Origin: JBGPTF01 sp041490445
GTDB lineage: Bacteria > Acidobacteriota > Terriglobia > Acidiferrales > UBA7541
NCBI GenBank assembly: GCA_041490445.1
Contig: JBGPTF010000015.1
Span: forward strand, 47,707 to 111,706
Direction of reading: 5' to 3'
DNA length: 64,000 bases
A program made the position numbers and the translations under genes. This document shows, piece by piece, positions 42,925 through 52,293 of this stretch. Within the stretch, counting starts at the first letter, position 1. Each line of letters begins with the position of its first letter. Under the pieces are notes generated by a model. It worked only from the letters and a program-made list of their open reading frames with translations, searched no databases and was not told the DNA's origin.

Positions 42925-43083
42925 TCCCTCAGCAACTTCCCGACAAGAGGCGTCGGGACGCACAAGACGCGGAAGCCGGTCTGGGAATGCGGTGTTGACG
43001 GCACGCTTAAAAGCGTGCCCTGACGAGTATCTCCGGTGCCGCTCATGGCGCTGAACACTGAAGGTGTGCCCTGACGAGAACCT
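42925..43083. repeat. Cluster of dispersed palindromic repeats
   Basis: Holds the inverted copy of the 7205-7257 repeat (42925-42977) and the 42995-43027 copy of the TGACGGCACG repeat. In the latter GGCACGCTT-AA-AAGCGTGCC is a perfect 9-bp dyad. A second partial unit (GAAGGTGTGCCCTGACGAG) lies near 43064. No gene is seen here. Confidence 0.8.
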
Positions 43084-43170
43084 CAAGTTGGCACACCGAC
43101 TCTTTAGGCCGAGGTCCATCTCAAAAAATGTGCGCGAAGCCTGGGAGCTTCAGTCTAGAATACTGCGCCT

Positions 43171-44568
43171 ATGGCCAAAACAACCTTTCTGGGCGCGGCA
43201 CAGACGGTCACCGGTTCCAAGTATCTGGTGGAAGCGAACGGCAAGAAACTGCTCGTTGATTGCGGGCTGTTCGAGGGCTCGCGCGAACTGAAGCAACGCA
43301 ATTGGGATCGCCTTCCCGTCGATCCCGCCTCCATCGATTGGGTGCTGCTCACGCATGCGCACATCGACCACACGGGGTATTTGCCGCGTCTCGTCCGCGA
43401 CGGCTTTCGCGGGCCCATCTTTGCCGACGCGGCCACGCACGAACTCTGCAACTACCTTCTGCCGGACTCAGCACACCTGCAAGAAGAAGACGCGGCCTAC
43501 GCCGGCAAGAAAGGCTTCAGCCGCCACAAGCCGCCGCTGCCTCTTTACACCGTGGAGGAATCCCAGGAGACGCTGACCCGTTTCCGCGATATCCCTCGCA
43601 GCGACCCGTTTACGATCAGCCCGGAATTCGCCGTCCGCCCGTTCGATGCCGGCCATATCCTGGGCTCCTGTTCGCTCGCCTTGACGATCACCGAGAACGG
43701 CAAGTCGGTGGTCGTGGTCTTCTCCGGCGATATCGGCCGTTACGCGCAGCCGATTCTCAAAGATCCGCAGACGCCGCCCCGCGCGGATTACATCCTTTGC
43801 GAGTCCACGTACGGCGACCGAGAACACCCGGCGGACAAGAACTACGACCTGCTGGCAGATGTCGTCCGGCGCACGGTGAAACGCGGTGGCGCGGTCGTGA
43901 TTCCCGCGTTTGCAGTCGGCCGCACGCAAACGCTGATGTACGTGTTGCGGCAGCTCGAGGATTGGCAGCGCATCCCGAGAGTGCCCGTCTATGTGGACAG
44001 CCCGATGGCGATCAACGTCACCGAGCTCTATGCGCGCCACCACGAGGACCACGACCTCGTCTTCACGCGCGAAGAAGAACAGGGCAATCACGATCCGCTG
44101 AACATGCACGAGGTCCACATGACGCGCACCGTCGAGGAATCGAAGCAGATCAACAGCGTGAACACGCCGTGCATCATCATTTCCGCGAGCGGCATGATCA
44201 CCGGCGGGCGCATCCTGCACCATCTCGTGCGGCGCCTGTCCGATTCGCGCAATTCCGTTCTCCTGGCCGGCTATCAGGCGGAAGGCACGCGCGGGCGCGC
44301 GCTGCTCGAACATGCGGCCACGGTGCGCATTCACGGGGAAGACGTTCCGGTACGCGCCGAGATCGTCGAGCTCACGCAGTTTTCGGCGCATGGCGACCGG
44401 AACGAACTCACGCGCTGGCTGACAGGCTTCGCCGCGCCACCGCGGCGGCTCTTTCTTGTTCATGGCGAACTTTCCGCGATGGAATCGTTCCGCGACCGCC
44501 TGGCTGCAAATTTTCACTGGCCGATATCGCTGCCGAAATACGGAGAGACTGTCGAGCTCCTGCCGTAG
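43171..44568 (+). CDS. Metallo-beta-lactamase fold beta-CASP ribonuclease
   Basis: 465 residues. MBL motifs: the phrase TVTGSKYLVEANGKKLLVDCG, then HAHIDHTGYLPRL (the HxHxDH zinc site), FDAGHILGS, FSGDIGR. The beta-CASP domain has DSPMAINVTELY, and the C-terminal RMMBL-type segment is IIISASGMITGGRILHHLV...SAHGDRNELTRWL...VHGE. Related to the exonuclease YsgA/ epsilon-type RNases rather than RNase J by length. Likely an RNA-processing enzyme. Confidence 0.93.
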   Translation: MAKTTFLGAAQTVTGSKYLVEANGKKLLVDCGLFEGSRELKQRNWDRLPVDPASIDWVLLTHAHIDHTGYLPRLVRDGFRGPIFADAATHELCNYLLPDSAHLQEEDAAYAGKKGFSRHKPPLPLYTVEESQETLTRFRDIPRSDPFTISPEFAVRPFDAGHILGSCSLALTITENGKSVVVVFSGDIGRYAQPILKDPQTPPRADYILCESTYGDREHPADKNYDLLADVVRRTVKRGGAVVIPAFAVGRTQTLMYVLRQLEDWQRIPRVPVYVDSPMAINVTELYARHHEDHDLVFTREEEQGNHDPLNMHEVHMTRTVEESKQINSVNTPCIIISASGMITGGRILHHLVRRLSDSRNSVLLAGYQAEGTRGRALLEHAATVRIHGEDVPVRAEIVELTQFSAHGDRNELTRWLTGFAAPPRRLFLVHGELSAMESFRDRLAANFHWPISLPKYGETVELLP

Positions 44569-44649
44569 CGGCGACCGGCCTTTCCCCATGTTCTCGCTCG
44601 GATGATGGTGGTAGACTTCCGCCAGCGTTCGTCCTCACGGGGGTGCCCG

Positions 44650-45678
44650 ATGCACCGATTTGCCTTGTTTTCTTCCCTGGTGATTTCTGCCCTGCTTCTT
44701 CCAGCCACCTCTCCTGCCCAGACCAGCAATGACAACGCTGCGGTCAGGATGATTCAGGGGGTCGTGCGCGCCTCCGGCACGCAACAGGATTTGGAAGGCG
44801 CCCGCGTGGATCTTCAGGCACCCGACCTTCAATTGATCACGACTACGATGACCGACTCCAACGGCAGGTTCGAGTTTCGAAATCTGGTCAGGGGATTCTA
44901 CAAGATCCAGATGAGCGCAGCCGGTTACGAGACGCTAACCGTTTCGGTTAATCTGAGATTTGGGTACAACGTCAACGTGGATAATTCTCTGAAGCCCATT
45001 TTGGATCCAGTGGTTTCCAAGACAGAGACGGTTTCTGTGCACGAGCTCTCCATGCCGGAAAGAGCCCGCGACGCGTTGGAAGCTGGCAAAGACAAGCTCT
45101 ATAAGAGGAAAGACCCGCAGGGCAGCCTGGCGGATTTTGCGCGCGCCATTGCGGAAGCGCCGAACTATTACGAAGCCTACTATCATCGAGGCGTGGCGCA
45201 GTGGCAGCTCAATAAGCCGGTGGAAGCGGAGCAGGACCTGCGCAAGTGTCTGGAACTGAGCGAAGACAAATTCACGCAGGCCGATCTCGCCCTAGGAGCG
45301 CTGTTCCTCGACCGCAAGCAATTTTCCGAAGCCGAAAAACCGTTCCGCCGCGCCCTGGAACTCGAGCCCACCTCCTGGCTCGCGGAATACGAATTGGCGC
45401 AGGCGCTCCTCGGCGAAAAGAAGGCTGATGAAGCGCTGATCTTCGCCTCACAGGCTCGCGCAGCGTCGCCGAAATCACCTCGCGTGTATCTCCTGCTTGC
45501 GAACATCCACAGCGCCCAAAACGATCAGGCCGCGCTGCTGGACGATTTGAACAATTACCTCACGTACGACGACAGCAGCCCGACCGCCCTTCGCTTGCGG
45601 AAGACGAAAGAAGAGATCGAGCGGACACTGGGGAAGGGCCAAGCGGCCAGTACGCCCCCGCAAACGCGGAAACCCTGA
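44650..45678 (+). CDS. Exported carboxypeptidase-regulatory-like and TPR protein
   Basis: 342 residues. A signal peptide (MHRFALFSSLVISALLLPATSPAQ) is followed by a carboxypeptidase-regulatory-like beta domain (GVVRASGTQQDLEGARVDL...TDSNGRFEFRNLVRGFYKIQMSAAGYETL). Then four or more TPR units (LADFARAIAEAPNYYEAYYHRGVAQWQLNKPVEAEQDL, LALGALFLDRKQFSEAEKPFRRALELEP). A common acidobacterial plan; binding partner unknown. Confidence 0.85.
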   Translation: MHRFALFSSLVISALLLPATSPAQTSNDNAAVRMIQGVVRASGTQQDLEGARVDLQAPDLQLITTTMTDSNGRFEFRNLVRGFYKIQMSAAGYETLTVSVNLRFGYNVNVDNSLKPILDPVVSKTETVSVHELSMPERARDALEAGKDKLYKRKDPQGSLADFARAIAEAPNYYEAYYHRGVAQWQLNKPVEAEQDLRKCLELSEDKFTQADLALGALFLDRKQFSEAEKPFRRALELEPTSWLAEYELAQALLGEKKADEALIFASQARAASPKSPRVYLLLANIHSAQNDQAALLDDLNNYLTYDDSSPTALRLRKTKEEIERTLGKGQAASTPPQTRKP

Positions 45679-45883
45679 GCCGCTCGCCGCCGGAACTTGC
45701 CACTGGAAGAAAAAGAGAGACAACCGGCTGGGTCTGTAGTTAAATACGCCCAACTGAAGCACTCAGGGGCGGGGGACCACCACCACATGCAACCGACCAG
45801 TTCCCCCGCCCCGCATTTCCAGGCGACAGTCTTCCAGGCCCACTAATCGCTCCTTGGCTTTCTGGCAGTGGTGCGGGAAAAAT

Positions 45884-46291
45884 CTAGCCGGCGACGGGAA
45901 CTTTTGCGGCGCCCGGCTGTGCAAAGGCGGGCACTTCTTCGAGGTGCAATCCCAGAACAAACATCGGCGTGGGCGCAACGCGGCCCCAGCGGAACAGCTC
46001 CCACCGGGCGCGGATGAATTTCACTTCGGGGCGAAGCGTGAGGTCAAGAATCTGGCGCGTCTCGCCGCGGTAAAAACGCTGTGGAATCATCAGCAAGGGT
46101 TTGGCGCCCCAGTTCTGGCCGTCCGCGGAACCCCAAATCGAAACGTCGAGCGATTCCTGTTCGATTTGATCCGTGATGTGGAGCGTGCAGAGAAACGTGC
46201 GCGTCTGGCTGCCGTTGACATCCTGTGCGGCGCCTTCGCCATTTGACGTGACGCGCGTTCCTTTAGCAACCAGGTCGAATGTCATTGCCAT
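45884..46291 (-). CDS. Conserved hypothetical protein
   Basis: About 135 residues (ATG 46291, MAMTFDLVAKGTRVTSNG). Alternating beta-like segments with SQTRTFLCTLHITDQIEQESLDVSIWGSADGQNWGAKPLLMIPQRFYRG and KFIRARWELFRWGR suggest a discoidin-like or carbohydrate-binding style sandwich. No certain family. A single-gene unit between two other loci. Confidence 0.65.
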   Translation of the reverse strand: MAMTFDLVAKGTRVTSNGEGAAQDVNGSQTRTFLCTLHITDQIEQESLDVSIWGSADGQNWGAKPLLMIPQRFYRGETRQILDLTLRPEVKFIRARWELFRWGRVAPTPMFVLGLHLEEVPAFAQPGAAKVPVAG

Positions 46292-46369
46292 TCCGTCGCG
46301 TCTCCTCCGCAGCGCAGCGATTCTAGCACAATCACTCTGCGCCGCTCGCAAGGCAACGCGGAGTTTCCC

Positions 46370-47584
46370 TCAGCGGCGAGCAGGGCGCAGCTTGTGCAGG
46401 CGACGGCCGGCCTCTTCGAGCGTGGGATCGGTCTTGCAGAAGGTGAAACGGACTTGCTGGCTGCCATCGGCCGGATTGTGATAAAAACTTGAGCCCGGCA
46501 CGGCTGCTACGCCGATTTCCTTCACAAGGTAGCGCGCGAATTCCATATCGTTCGGGAAGCCGAAGGGCGAAATGTCGGTCATTATGTAGTAGGCGCCCTG
46601 TGGCTTGAAGCAGTGGAAGCCCGCGTCTTCGAGAATCGCGACCATCTTGTTGCGCCGCGCGAGGTAGTCGCCCGCCAGCTTCTCATAGTAGCTCCCGGGA
46701 AAGCGAAGCGCCACGGCCCCCGCCTCCTGCAGCGGCGCCGGCGCGCCCACCGTGAGGAAGTCGTGAACTTTACGGATCGCCGCCGTCACGTCCGGCGCCG
46801 CAATCGCCCAGCCCACGCGCCAGCCGGTGACGCTGTACGTCTTCGAGAGCGCGTTGATCGTGATCGTGCGCTCGCTCATGCCATCGAGCGTTGCGATCGA
46901 GATGTGCTGCGCGCCATCGTAGAGCATGTGCTCGTAGATTTCGTCGGTGATGGCAAAGGCATTGGTGCGCACGCAGAGATCGCGAATCATTTCCAGCTCT
47001 TCGCGGCGAAAAACTTTTCCGGTCGGGTTGTTCGGCGTGTTCAGTATGATCGCTTTGGTCTTCGGGCCAAATGCGGCAGCCAGCTCGCCGGGATCGAAGG
47101 TCCAGCCGGTGCAATCGGCCGAAGGGCGCAGCGTCACAAAGCGCGGCGACGCTCCGGAGAGAATCGCGTCCGGGCCGTAATTCTCATAAAACGGCTCAAA
47201 GACTACAACTTCGTCCCCGGGGTTGATCACGGCCATCATGGACGAGATCATGGCTTCGGTCGCGCCGCAGCAAACGGTGATTTCGCGTTCCGGGTCAACC
47301 GTAATTCCCTGCGTCCGCGCAAATTTCTCCGCGATGGCCTGCCGCATCGACTTCGCGCCCCAGGTGATCGCATACTGGTTGATGTCGGCGCCAATCGCAT
47401 CCTGCGCCGCGCGCTTGATCTCGCCCGGCGCGGCGAAATCCGGGAAGCCCTGCGCCAGATTGATGGCGCCGTACTGGATGGCAAGCCGCGTCATCTCGCG
47501 GATCACCGACTCGGTGAATCGCGCCGCCTTCGCCGAGAGCCGGCCGGCCGCATCCGCCGCGCGCTCGGGCGCCGCCGGATTCAT
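46370..47584 (-). CDS. PLP-dependent aminotransferase, class I/II
   Basis: 404 residues. Family features in order: NLAQGFPDF (substrate pocket), YAITWGAKSMRQAIAEKF, CCGATEAM, NTPNNPTGKVF (the NPTG motif), the cofactor contacts ITDEIYEHMLYDG and the PLP lysine in NALSKTYSVTGWRVGWAI. The closest remembered relatives are kynurenine/glutamine or methionine aminotransferases (KYAT/YbdL-like). It overlaps the upstream transglycosylase gene stop by 4 bp. Confidence 0.92.
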   Translation of the reverse strand: MNPAAPERAADAAGRLSAKAARFTESVIREMTRLAIQYGAINLAQGFPDFAAPGEIKRAAQDAIGADINQYAITWGAKSMRQAIAEKFARTQGITVDPEREITVCCGATEAMISSMMAVINPGDEVVVFEPFYENYGPDAILSGASPRFVTLRPSADCTGWTFDPGELAAAFGPKTKAIILNTPNNPTGKVFRREELEMIRDLCVRTNAFAITDEIYEHMLYDGAQHISIATLDGMSERTITINALSKTYSVTGWRVGWAIAAPDVTAAIRKVHDFLTVGAPAPLQEAGAVALRFPGSYYEKLAGDYLARRNKMVAILEDAGFHCFKPQGAYYIMTDISPFGFPNDMEFARYLVKEIGVAAVPGSSFYHNPADGSQQVRFTFCKTDPTLEEAGRRLHKLRPARR

Positions 47585-49767
47585 CGGCCGCCGCCATACA
47601 ACGCGCGATACATCGCACTGTTGCGCATCACGATTTGCACGTAATCCCTCGTTTCGGTGAACGGAATGGATTCCACGAATTCCGCGGGCTCTTCATACGT
47701 GCGGCCATCTTCCCAGGCCGCCACGCGATCTTCACCCGCATTGTACGCCGCCAGCGCCGCTTCGACGCTGCCGAGCGTTGACCGCAGCCACGCGAAGTAA
47801 TGCGTGCCCAGGCGCAAATTGTACTCCGGATCGGAGAGCCGGGCGCGCGCATAACGCACGTGCAATTGCCGCGCCAGCTTCCGCGCCGTGCTCGGTTCAA
47901 GCTGCATCAAGCCGATCGCGCCGGCATGAGAAATGGCCTCCGGCGCGAAGGCCGACTCCTGCCGGATCAGCCCGGCAACGAGCATGGGGTCCAGCCCGGC
48001 CCGCGCCGCCCAGTGATCCACCTCCGTGCGAAACGGCAGGGGATACGCCGCACGCCAGACGTCCATCGGAATTTCGTCGATGGGATGCGCTTCGAACTGG
48101 GGAAAAATCAGGCGAATCGCAACGATCGCCGCGCCGAAGCGCGATGCTTCGTTGGCCGCCCTGGCCGCTTCGAGAAGGAGCCGCGGCGCGCCGGTGGCGG
48201 CGTATGCAGCGCGATATTCCAGCTCCTCCGAAGCGTCGAACGCGATGATGTGCAGTGCCCGCGCACGCTGGCGGTGATCTTCCGCAGATGGCGGAACCGG
48301 CTCGTCAAGCAGCGTGATCCCCGGAGGCGGCGGAATCAAAGTGAGCAGTTCCACGGGCGCGGTGGGGCCGCGTCCCAGCTCACGCAGGCGAGCGGCTGCT
48401 TGCACGCCGAAATACGTCTGCGGGAAACGATCGTGCAATTTTCCGAAGTAGGCGCGGGCCAGCTCGGCGTTGCCCGCTCGCTGGGCCGTGCGCCCGAGCC
48501 AGTAGAGCGCATCCGAGAGGTGCGGCGACGCGGGGAAACGGCGCACATGCTGTTCGAGCAATGCGGCCGCGTCCGGCCGATGTTCGCGGTACGCCTGCCA
48601 CGCGACGCGCCAGTGCGCCAGCACCGCGTCCGGCCCATCGGGAAACTGATCGAGGACGCGCCGGTAAAACTGCGCGGCGTGCTCGAGATCGAGCTGCACC
48701 CAATAGTAGTTCCCGCCGGCGAAGAGCGCTTGCTCGGCCCAGCGGCTTTGCGGCGCGCGCGAGACCGTCTGCTCGATCGCGGCCAGCATTTCGTGTTCGA
48801 GTTTCCCGGCGCGATACGCCTGCGAAAGGGAATACAGCCGCTCCGCATCGAGTTGCGGATCGCTGAGGGCGAGCGCCGCGAGCGGAGAAGGAGATTTCGT
48901 CAGCGCCGAGCGGCATTGTGCGATCCGCAAATTGGCCTGCAAACGATCGTGATCCGCCAGCTTCGTGCGCAGCGCCTCGTAATCTTCCCGCGCGTCGCTC
49001 CAGCGATGCGCATCAAACAGCGCGCCGGCGCGCGCGAGCTGCACCGGGAGCGAAGTTGCCGGGAACTTGTTGCCGAGCGCGCGCGCGAGGGAACGCATCC
49101 TGTCTCGCGCGTCCGGTGCGGAGGCGCTCAGCGGATAGCGGTAATACACACCGGCGTAGTCGGCCGCGGCGGCTTCCAGACGACCTATTTTTTCCTCAGC
49201 CTGGCCGCGCAAAAAGAGCAGGGCGGGCTTCGACGCGATGCTGTCGCCCGCTCCGAGCGCAAACAACGCGCGCTCCGGCTCATTCAGGGCCAGCGCCGTC
49301 TCCGCAAGCGCCTCCAGCGCCTGATCGGCCATCACGCTGTCCGGAAATTCGCGGCGAAAATCTTCCAGTTGTTGGAGAGCTTCCCCATTCTTGCCCAGCG
49401 AGCGGTTCACCTGCGCGCTCCAGTAGAGCGCGTACTCTTCCAAAACTGCATCGCCCAGGGCCTGATCGAGCCAGTGGCGGGCTTCGGGAAAGTGGCCGCG
49501 GCCGTAGTCGTAATAACCCAATGCGAGCGCGGCGCGCTGCCCCCATACGCCCGAGGAGCGGCGCTTCGCAAAGGCGCTGAGGCTCAGATACGCGGCGGCA
49601 GTGTTTTTTTCTTTCAGGTTGCGGGCGAGGGGTTCGAGTTGTTTTTCAGCGGCGACCGGCCCATCGGCGTCGGCGCCTGCCGCGCGGACGGGCGCTGCGC
49701 CGGCGACCAGGAACAGGCTCAAAGTGAAAGAAACTGCTGCGCGGAAATGCCGGACGAGGTCTCCCAC
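47581..49767 (-). CDS. Soluble lytic murein transglycosylase-like protein
   Basis: About 728 residues from GTG 49767, which is followed by a signal peptide (FTLSLFLVAGAAPVRA). The long N-terminal part is a superhelix of tetratricopeptide-like units. The C-terminal SLT domain has the catalytic glutamate in GLIRQESAFAPEAISHAGAIGLMQLEPSTARKL and the end motif YNLRLGTHYFAWLRSTLGSVEAALAAYNAGEDRVAAW. It cleaves peptidoglycan to 1,6-anhydro products. A longer in-frame extension upstream overlaps the preceding gene and is not used. Confidence 0.92.
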   Translation of the reverse strand: MGDLVRHFRAAVSFTLSLFLVAGAAPVRAAGADADGPVAAEKQLEPLARNLKEKNTAAAYLSLSAFAKRRSSGVWGQRAALALGYYDYGRGHFPEARHWLDQALGDAVLEEYALYWSAQVNRSLGKNGEALQQLEDFRREFPDSVMADQALEALAETALALNEPERALFALGAGDSIASKPALLFLRGQAEEKIGRLEAAAADYAGVYYRYPLSASAPDARDRMRSLARALGNKFPATSLPVQLARAGALFDAHRWSDAREDYEALRTKLADHDRLQANLRIAQCRSALTKSPSPLAALALSDPQLDAERLYSLSQAYRAGKLEHEMLAAIEQTVSRAPQSRWAEQALFAGGNYYWVQLDLEHAAQFYRRVLDQFPDGPDAVLAHWRVAWQAYREHRPDAAALLEQHVRRFPASPHLSDALYWLGRTAQRAGNAELARAYFGKLHDRFPQTYFGVQAAARLRELGRGPTAPVELLTLIPPPPGITLLDEPVPPSAEDHRQRARALHIIAFDASEELEYRAAYAATGAPRLLLEAARAANEASRFGAAIVAIRLIFPQFEAHPIDEIPMDVWRAAYPLPFRTEVDHWAARAGLDPMLVAGLIRQESAFAPEAISHAGAIGLMQLEPSTARKLARQLHVRYARARLSDPEYNLRLGTHYFAWLRSTLGSVEAALAAYNAGEDRVAAWEDGRTYEEPAEFVESIPFTETRDYVQIVMRNSAMYRALYGGGR

Positions 49768-49777
49768 GATTCTCAGT

Positions 49778-50617
49778 CTAATGGCGCAGGACCGTGGAGG
49801 GATATGGATATTCTCCGAGGGCTGCGGAGTCACCGCCGGCGAGGATTTCCACCATCCAGTGATGGAAGTAGTCAATCGGATGGTCGAGGATGGCGTGGAA
49901 GCGGCGGTCATATTCTTTGCGTGCCTTGTCCAGTTCGCCGCGAAGTCGCACGCACAGGTCCCGGTGCTCGCGGCCCAGGCGGACGTCTTCGGGCCTCAAC
50001 ATTTGGATGTCCTGCATGGCCACTTTGGCCACGCGATTCGCGCGCCGGTGCAGCTCCTGCTCTTCGGCTGATAACCGCGACACTTCGAAGCCAGGCTGTT
50101 CCGCCGCGGCAACTTCCTCGACGGAAGTTTCTTCGACAATCGGTTCTTCCGCAGCGGGGACTTCCGGCTCGGCAATTTCCGCCGCAGCTTCCGCCCACAC
50201 GGCGGGAGCAGCTCCATCCGCGCTCGTAGCGGCGGGCTCTTCTGCTACGCCCGAATCTTGCGCCATCGGCACTGGCGGCGAAGGCGGCGGCATTTGCGGC
50301 TCCGTGACAGGCTCGCGCGCCGCGAGCGACCGCAACAGCACAACCTCTTCGGGGGGCCGCTCGCGGGGTTGCAGCGCTGCCGTAACGAAGTTCGAAAGGA
50401 CCTCGAGCCGCGCCGCCAGCGCTCCGGCCGCCGTTCGCGCCCGCAGCATCGAGGGCAGCACGTTCGCCGGACGGCTTGACCCACAGGCAGCGACAAGGTC
50501 GGCGAACGCTACCTGCAGCTCTTCGGCTGTTTTTTGCAGGGATGCCAGGTTATCGCGCAGCGCGCGAGACACCGCCTCTTCCATGGCGCGGTCCTGCGGT
50601 TTTTGCGGCTGGTCCAT
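49778..50617 (-). CDS. Hypothetical protein with Ala/Glu/Pro-rich linker
   Basis: 279 residues from ATG 50617 (MDQPQKPQDRAMEEAVSRALRDNLASLQKTAEELQ). Three parts are visible: an N-terminal coiled-coil-like domain (1-100), a disordered Pro/Ala/Glu linker (about 105-190), and a C-terminal helical domain (RRANRVAKVAMQDIQMLRPEDVRLGREHRDLCVRL). The last resembles acidobacterial conserved tails but I cannot name the family. Ends 11 nt before the transglycosylase start; probably one operon. Confidence 0.7.
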   Translation of the reverse strand: MDQPQKPQDRAMEEAVSRALRDNLASLQKTAEELQVAFADLVAACGSSRPANVLPSMLRARTAAGALAARLEVLSNFVTAALQPRERPPEEVVLLRSLAAREPVTEPQMPPPSPPVPMAQDSGVAEEPAATSADGAAPAVWAEAAAEIAEPEVPAAEEPIVEETSVEEVAAAEQPGFEVSRLSAEEQELHRRANRVAKVAMQDIQMLRPEDVRLGREHRDLCVRLRGELDKARKEYDRRFHAILDHPIDYFHHWMVEILAGGDSAALGEYPYPSTVLRH

Positions 50618-50809
50618 AATTCGCCAACTACAGCTCGCCAACAATCCCAAATGATTATGGAAACCGGAGAAAAAAGTGTCAACTGGCTTTCCCCCGGCGG
50701 TTCCCAGGGAGACATTCTGGTCCGTGGACGAAACGCAGAAGAGATTCGGCGCATCCAAACTGGCGCCACGGGATTGAGCGTCGTACAATTCCCTGCCGTG
50801 AGGTGCATC

Positions 50810-51574
50810 GTGAACCGAAGATTCTTGGGAACGTTTTCCGCGCTGCTTCTGCTGGCCGTCGCGCTTGCCGGCTCGATGCGCGCGACAGCGCCGAAAACCG
50901 AAATGGTGAGCTACAAGAGCGGTGTTGACACTGTGAGTGGATACCTCGCGCTGCCGGAGGGCGGCGGACGGCATCCGGCCATCATCGTTATCCACGAATG
51001 GTGGGGCCTGAATGACTGGGTGAAAGAAGAAGCGCAGAAGCTGGCCGAGCAGGGCTACGTCGCGCTGGCCGCGGATTTGTATCGCGGCCACAGCACGGCC
51101 GACCCGGGCGAGGCCCACGAGTTGTCCCGCGGCCTGCCGCAGGACCGCGGCGTGCGCGACCTTCAGGCGGCGTTCGATTATCTCGCCTCGCGCCGCGACG
51201 TGGACAAGGATCACATCGGCTCGATCGGCTGGTGCATGGGCGGCGGCTATTCCATCCAACTCGCGGTCGCCGAGCCGCGCCTGGCCGCGTGCGTGGTGAA
51301 CTACGGGGCGCTGCCCACCGACGGCGCATCCATCGCAAAAATCCATGCGCCGGTCCTCGGAAACTTTGGAGCGGAGGATCGCGGCATTCCGCCATCTTCC
51401 GTGCAGGCGTTCGAGAAAGCGATGAAGGACGCGGGCAAGTCCGTTGACGCGAAAATCTACGACGGCGCCGGCCACGCCTTCGAGAATCCCAACAACAAGG
51501 CCGGCTATCGCCCCGACGCAACGAAGGACTCGTGGGCGCGCATTGTCGCGTTCTTCCAGAAGACGCTTCACTAA
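50810..51574 (+). CDS. Dienelactone hydrolase family protein
   Basis: About 254 residues from GTG 50810 with a GAGG box close upstream; a GTG at 50798 is possible. N-terminal signal-type helix (FLGTFSALLLLAVALAGSMRA). Alpha/beta hydrolase features: IIVIHEWWGLNDWVKEEA, the nucleophile elbow GWCMGGG (Cys as in true dienelactone hydrolases), EDRGIPP around the aspartate and the histidine in DGAGHAFENP. Hydrolyses small esters or lactones; probably exported. Confidence 0.9.
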   Translation: MNRRFLGTFSALLLLAVALAGSMRATAPKTEMVSYKSGVDTVSGYLALPEGGGRHPAIIVIHEWWGLNDWVKEEAQKLAEQGYVALAADLYRGHSTADPGEAHELSRGLPQDRGVRDLQAAFDYLASRRDVDKDHIGSIGWCMGGGYSIQLAVAEPRLAACVVNYGALPTDGASIAKIHAPVLGNFGAEDRGIPPSSVQAFEKAMKDAGKSVDAKIYDGAGHAFENPNNKAGYRPDATKDSWARIVAFFQKTLH

Positions 51575-51683
51575 TGCCAGTTTGGTCTCGTGGGGGGTGA
51601 GTTGCGCCCTTCCCCTGTTTGTTTGCCGTTTGTGCGCGACGCGCGCGATGACCGCATGAATGGTTCGCAGTCGAGCCCTGCGG

Positions 51684-51689
51684 TATAAT
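51684..51689 (+). promoter_or_regulatory. -10 box of ssrA
   Basis: A consensus TATAAT 12 nt before the tmRNA 5' end. A convincing -35 at standard spacing is not seen; TTCGCA (about 51664) is too close. Confidence 0.65.
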
Positions 51690-51701
51690 GGGAGCACCTC
51701 T

Positions 51702-52083
51702 GGGGGCGATACGGTTTCGACGGAAGCTGTCGCGGCCAGAAGGCATGCCGGGCGCCACCTGCCCGTAATCGGGTGGAACAACACAACTGCCAATACGCAG
51801 TTGGCTCTGGCCGCCTAAGCGAAAGCTAGGTAGCCCGTCTCCCTCAGCGTCGCCTGTGCGCTGGGGATGAGGCGTCACACTGCAGGCTGGCTGGCGCGTC
51901 TCGGTCCGTGATGCGCTGGCGAGATTATCGGACTAGCTGGCCGCGTTTCTTGCCTGCTCTGAGCGTTGCCGGTGAACGTGCGGTGTGCCCGCAAGGGCTG
52001 GCCGCAAAGCGAACGGGCTAAGCATGTAGCCTTCTGGTGGCAAGGCTTCTCGGACGGGGGTTCGACTCCCCCCGCCTCCACCA
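51702..52083 (+). ncRNA. ssrA: Transfer-messenger RNA (tmRNA)
   Basis: 382 nt. The 5' end GGGGGCGATACGGTTTCGACGG and the 3' end GGTTCGACTCCCCCCGCC-TCC-ACCA form the alanyl tRNA-like domain (acceptor GGGGGCG/CGCCTCC, one G-U). The tag reading frame gives ANTQLALAA followed by TAA (codons GCC AAT ACG CAG TTG GCT CTG GCC GCC TAA at about 51786-51819). Intermediate pseudoknot arms are visible but not mapped. It rescues stalled ribosomes with SmpB. Its 3' end is used as an integration site. Confidence 0.97.
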
Positions 52084-52088
52084 TTTTT
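52069..52088. repeat. Direct repeat at the tmRNA 3' end, attachment site copy 1
   Basis: CCCCCGCCTCCACCATTTTT, 20 bp, covers the last 15 bases of ssrA and 5 bases beyond. It is repeated exactly at 53224-53243. This is the classic layout of a tyrosine-integrase crossover at tmRNA. Confidence 0.85.
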
Positions 52089-52127
52089 AGTGCTGTAATT
52101 TCAGTTAGTTGTGATCGCCGTTTTCCC

Positions 52128-52146
52128 CGTGTACCTCTCGTGTACC
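52128..52146. repeat. Short direct repeat next to att copy 1, possible integrase arm sites
   Basis: CGTGTACC occurs at 52128-52135 and 52139-52146 with an 11-bp period. At the same relative position after att copy 2 a related but weaker pair occurs (GCGTAAC near 53285 and GCGTATC near 53297). Confidence 0.5.
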
Positions 52147-52293
52147 CTTCGCTGGACTTCGGAATGAGCAAACTAGCGACTACCAGTTGGCTGATTCTAC
52201 GTTGAAATTAAGGAGTTTGAAGGACCATTTCTCGTGAGAAGCAGATCGAACTTCTCCTGATTGCATGTCGCCAAATTCTTTATTCACTGCGGC

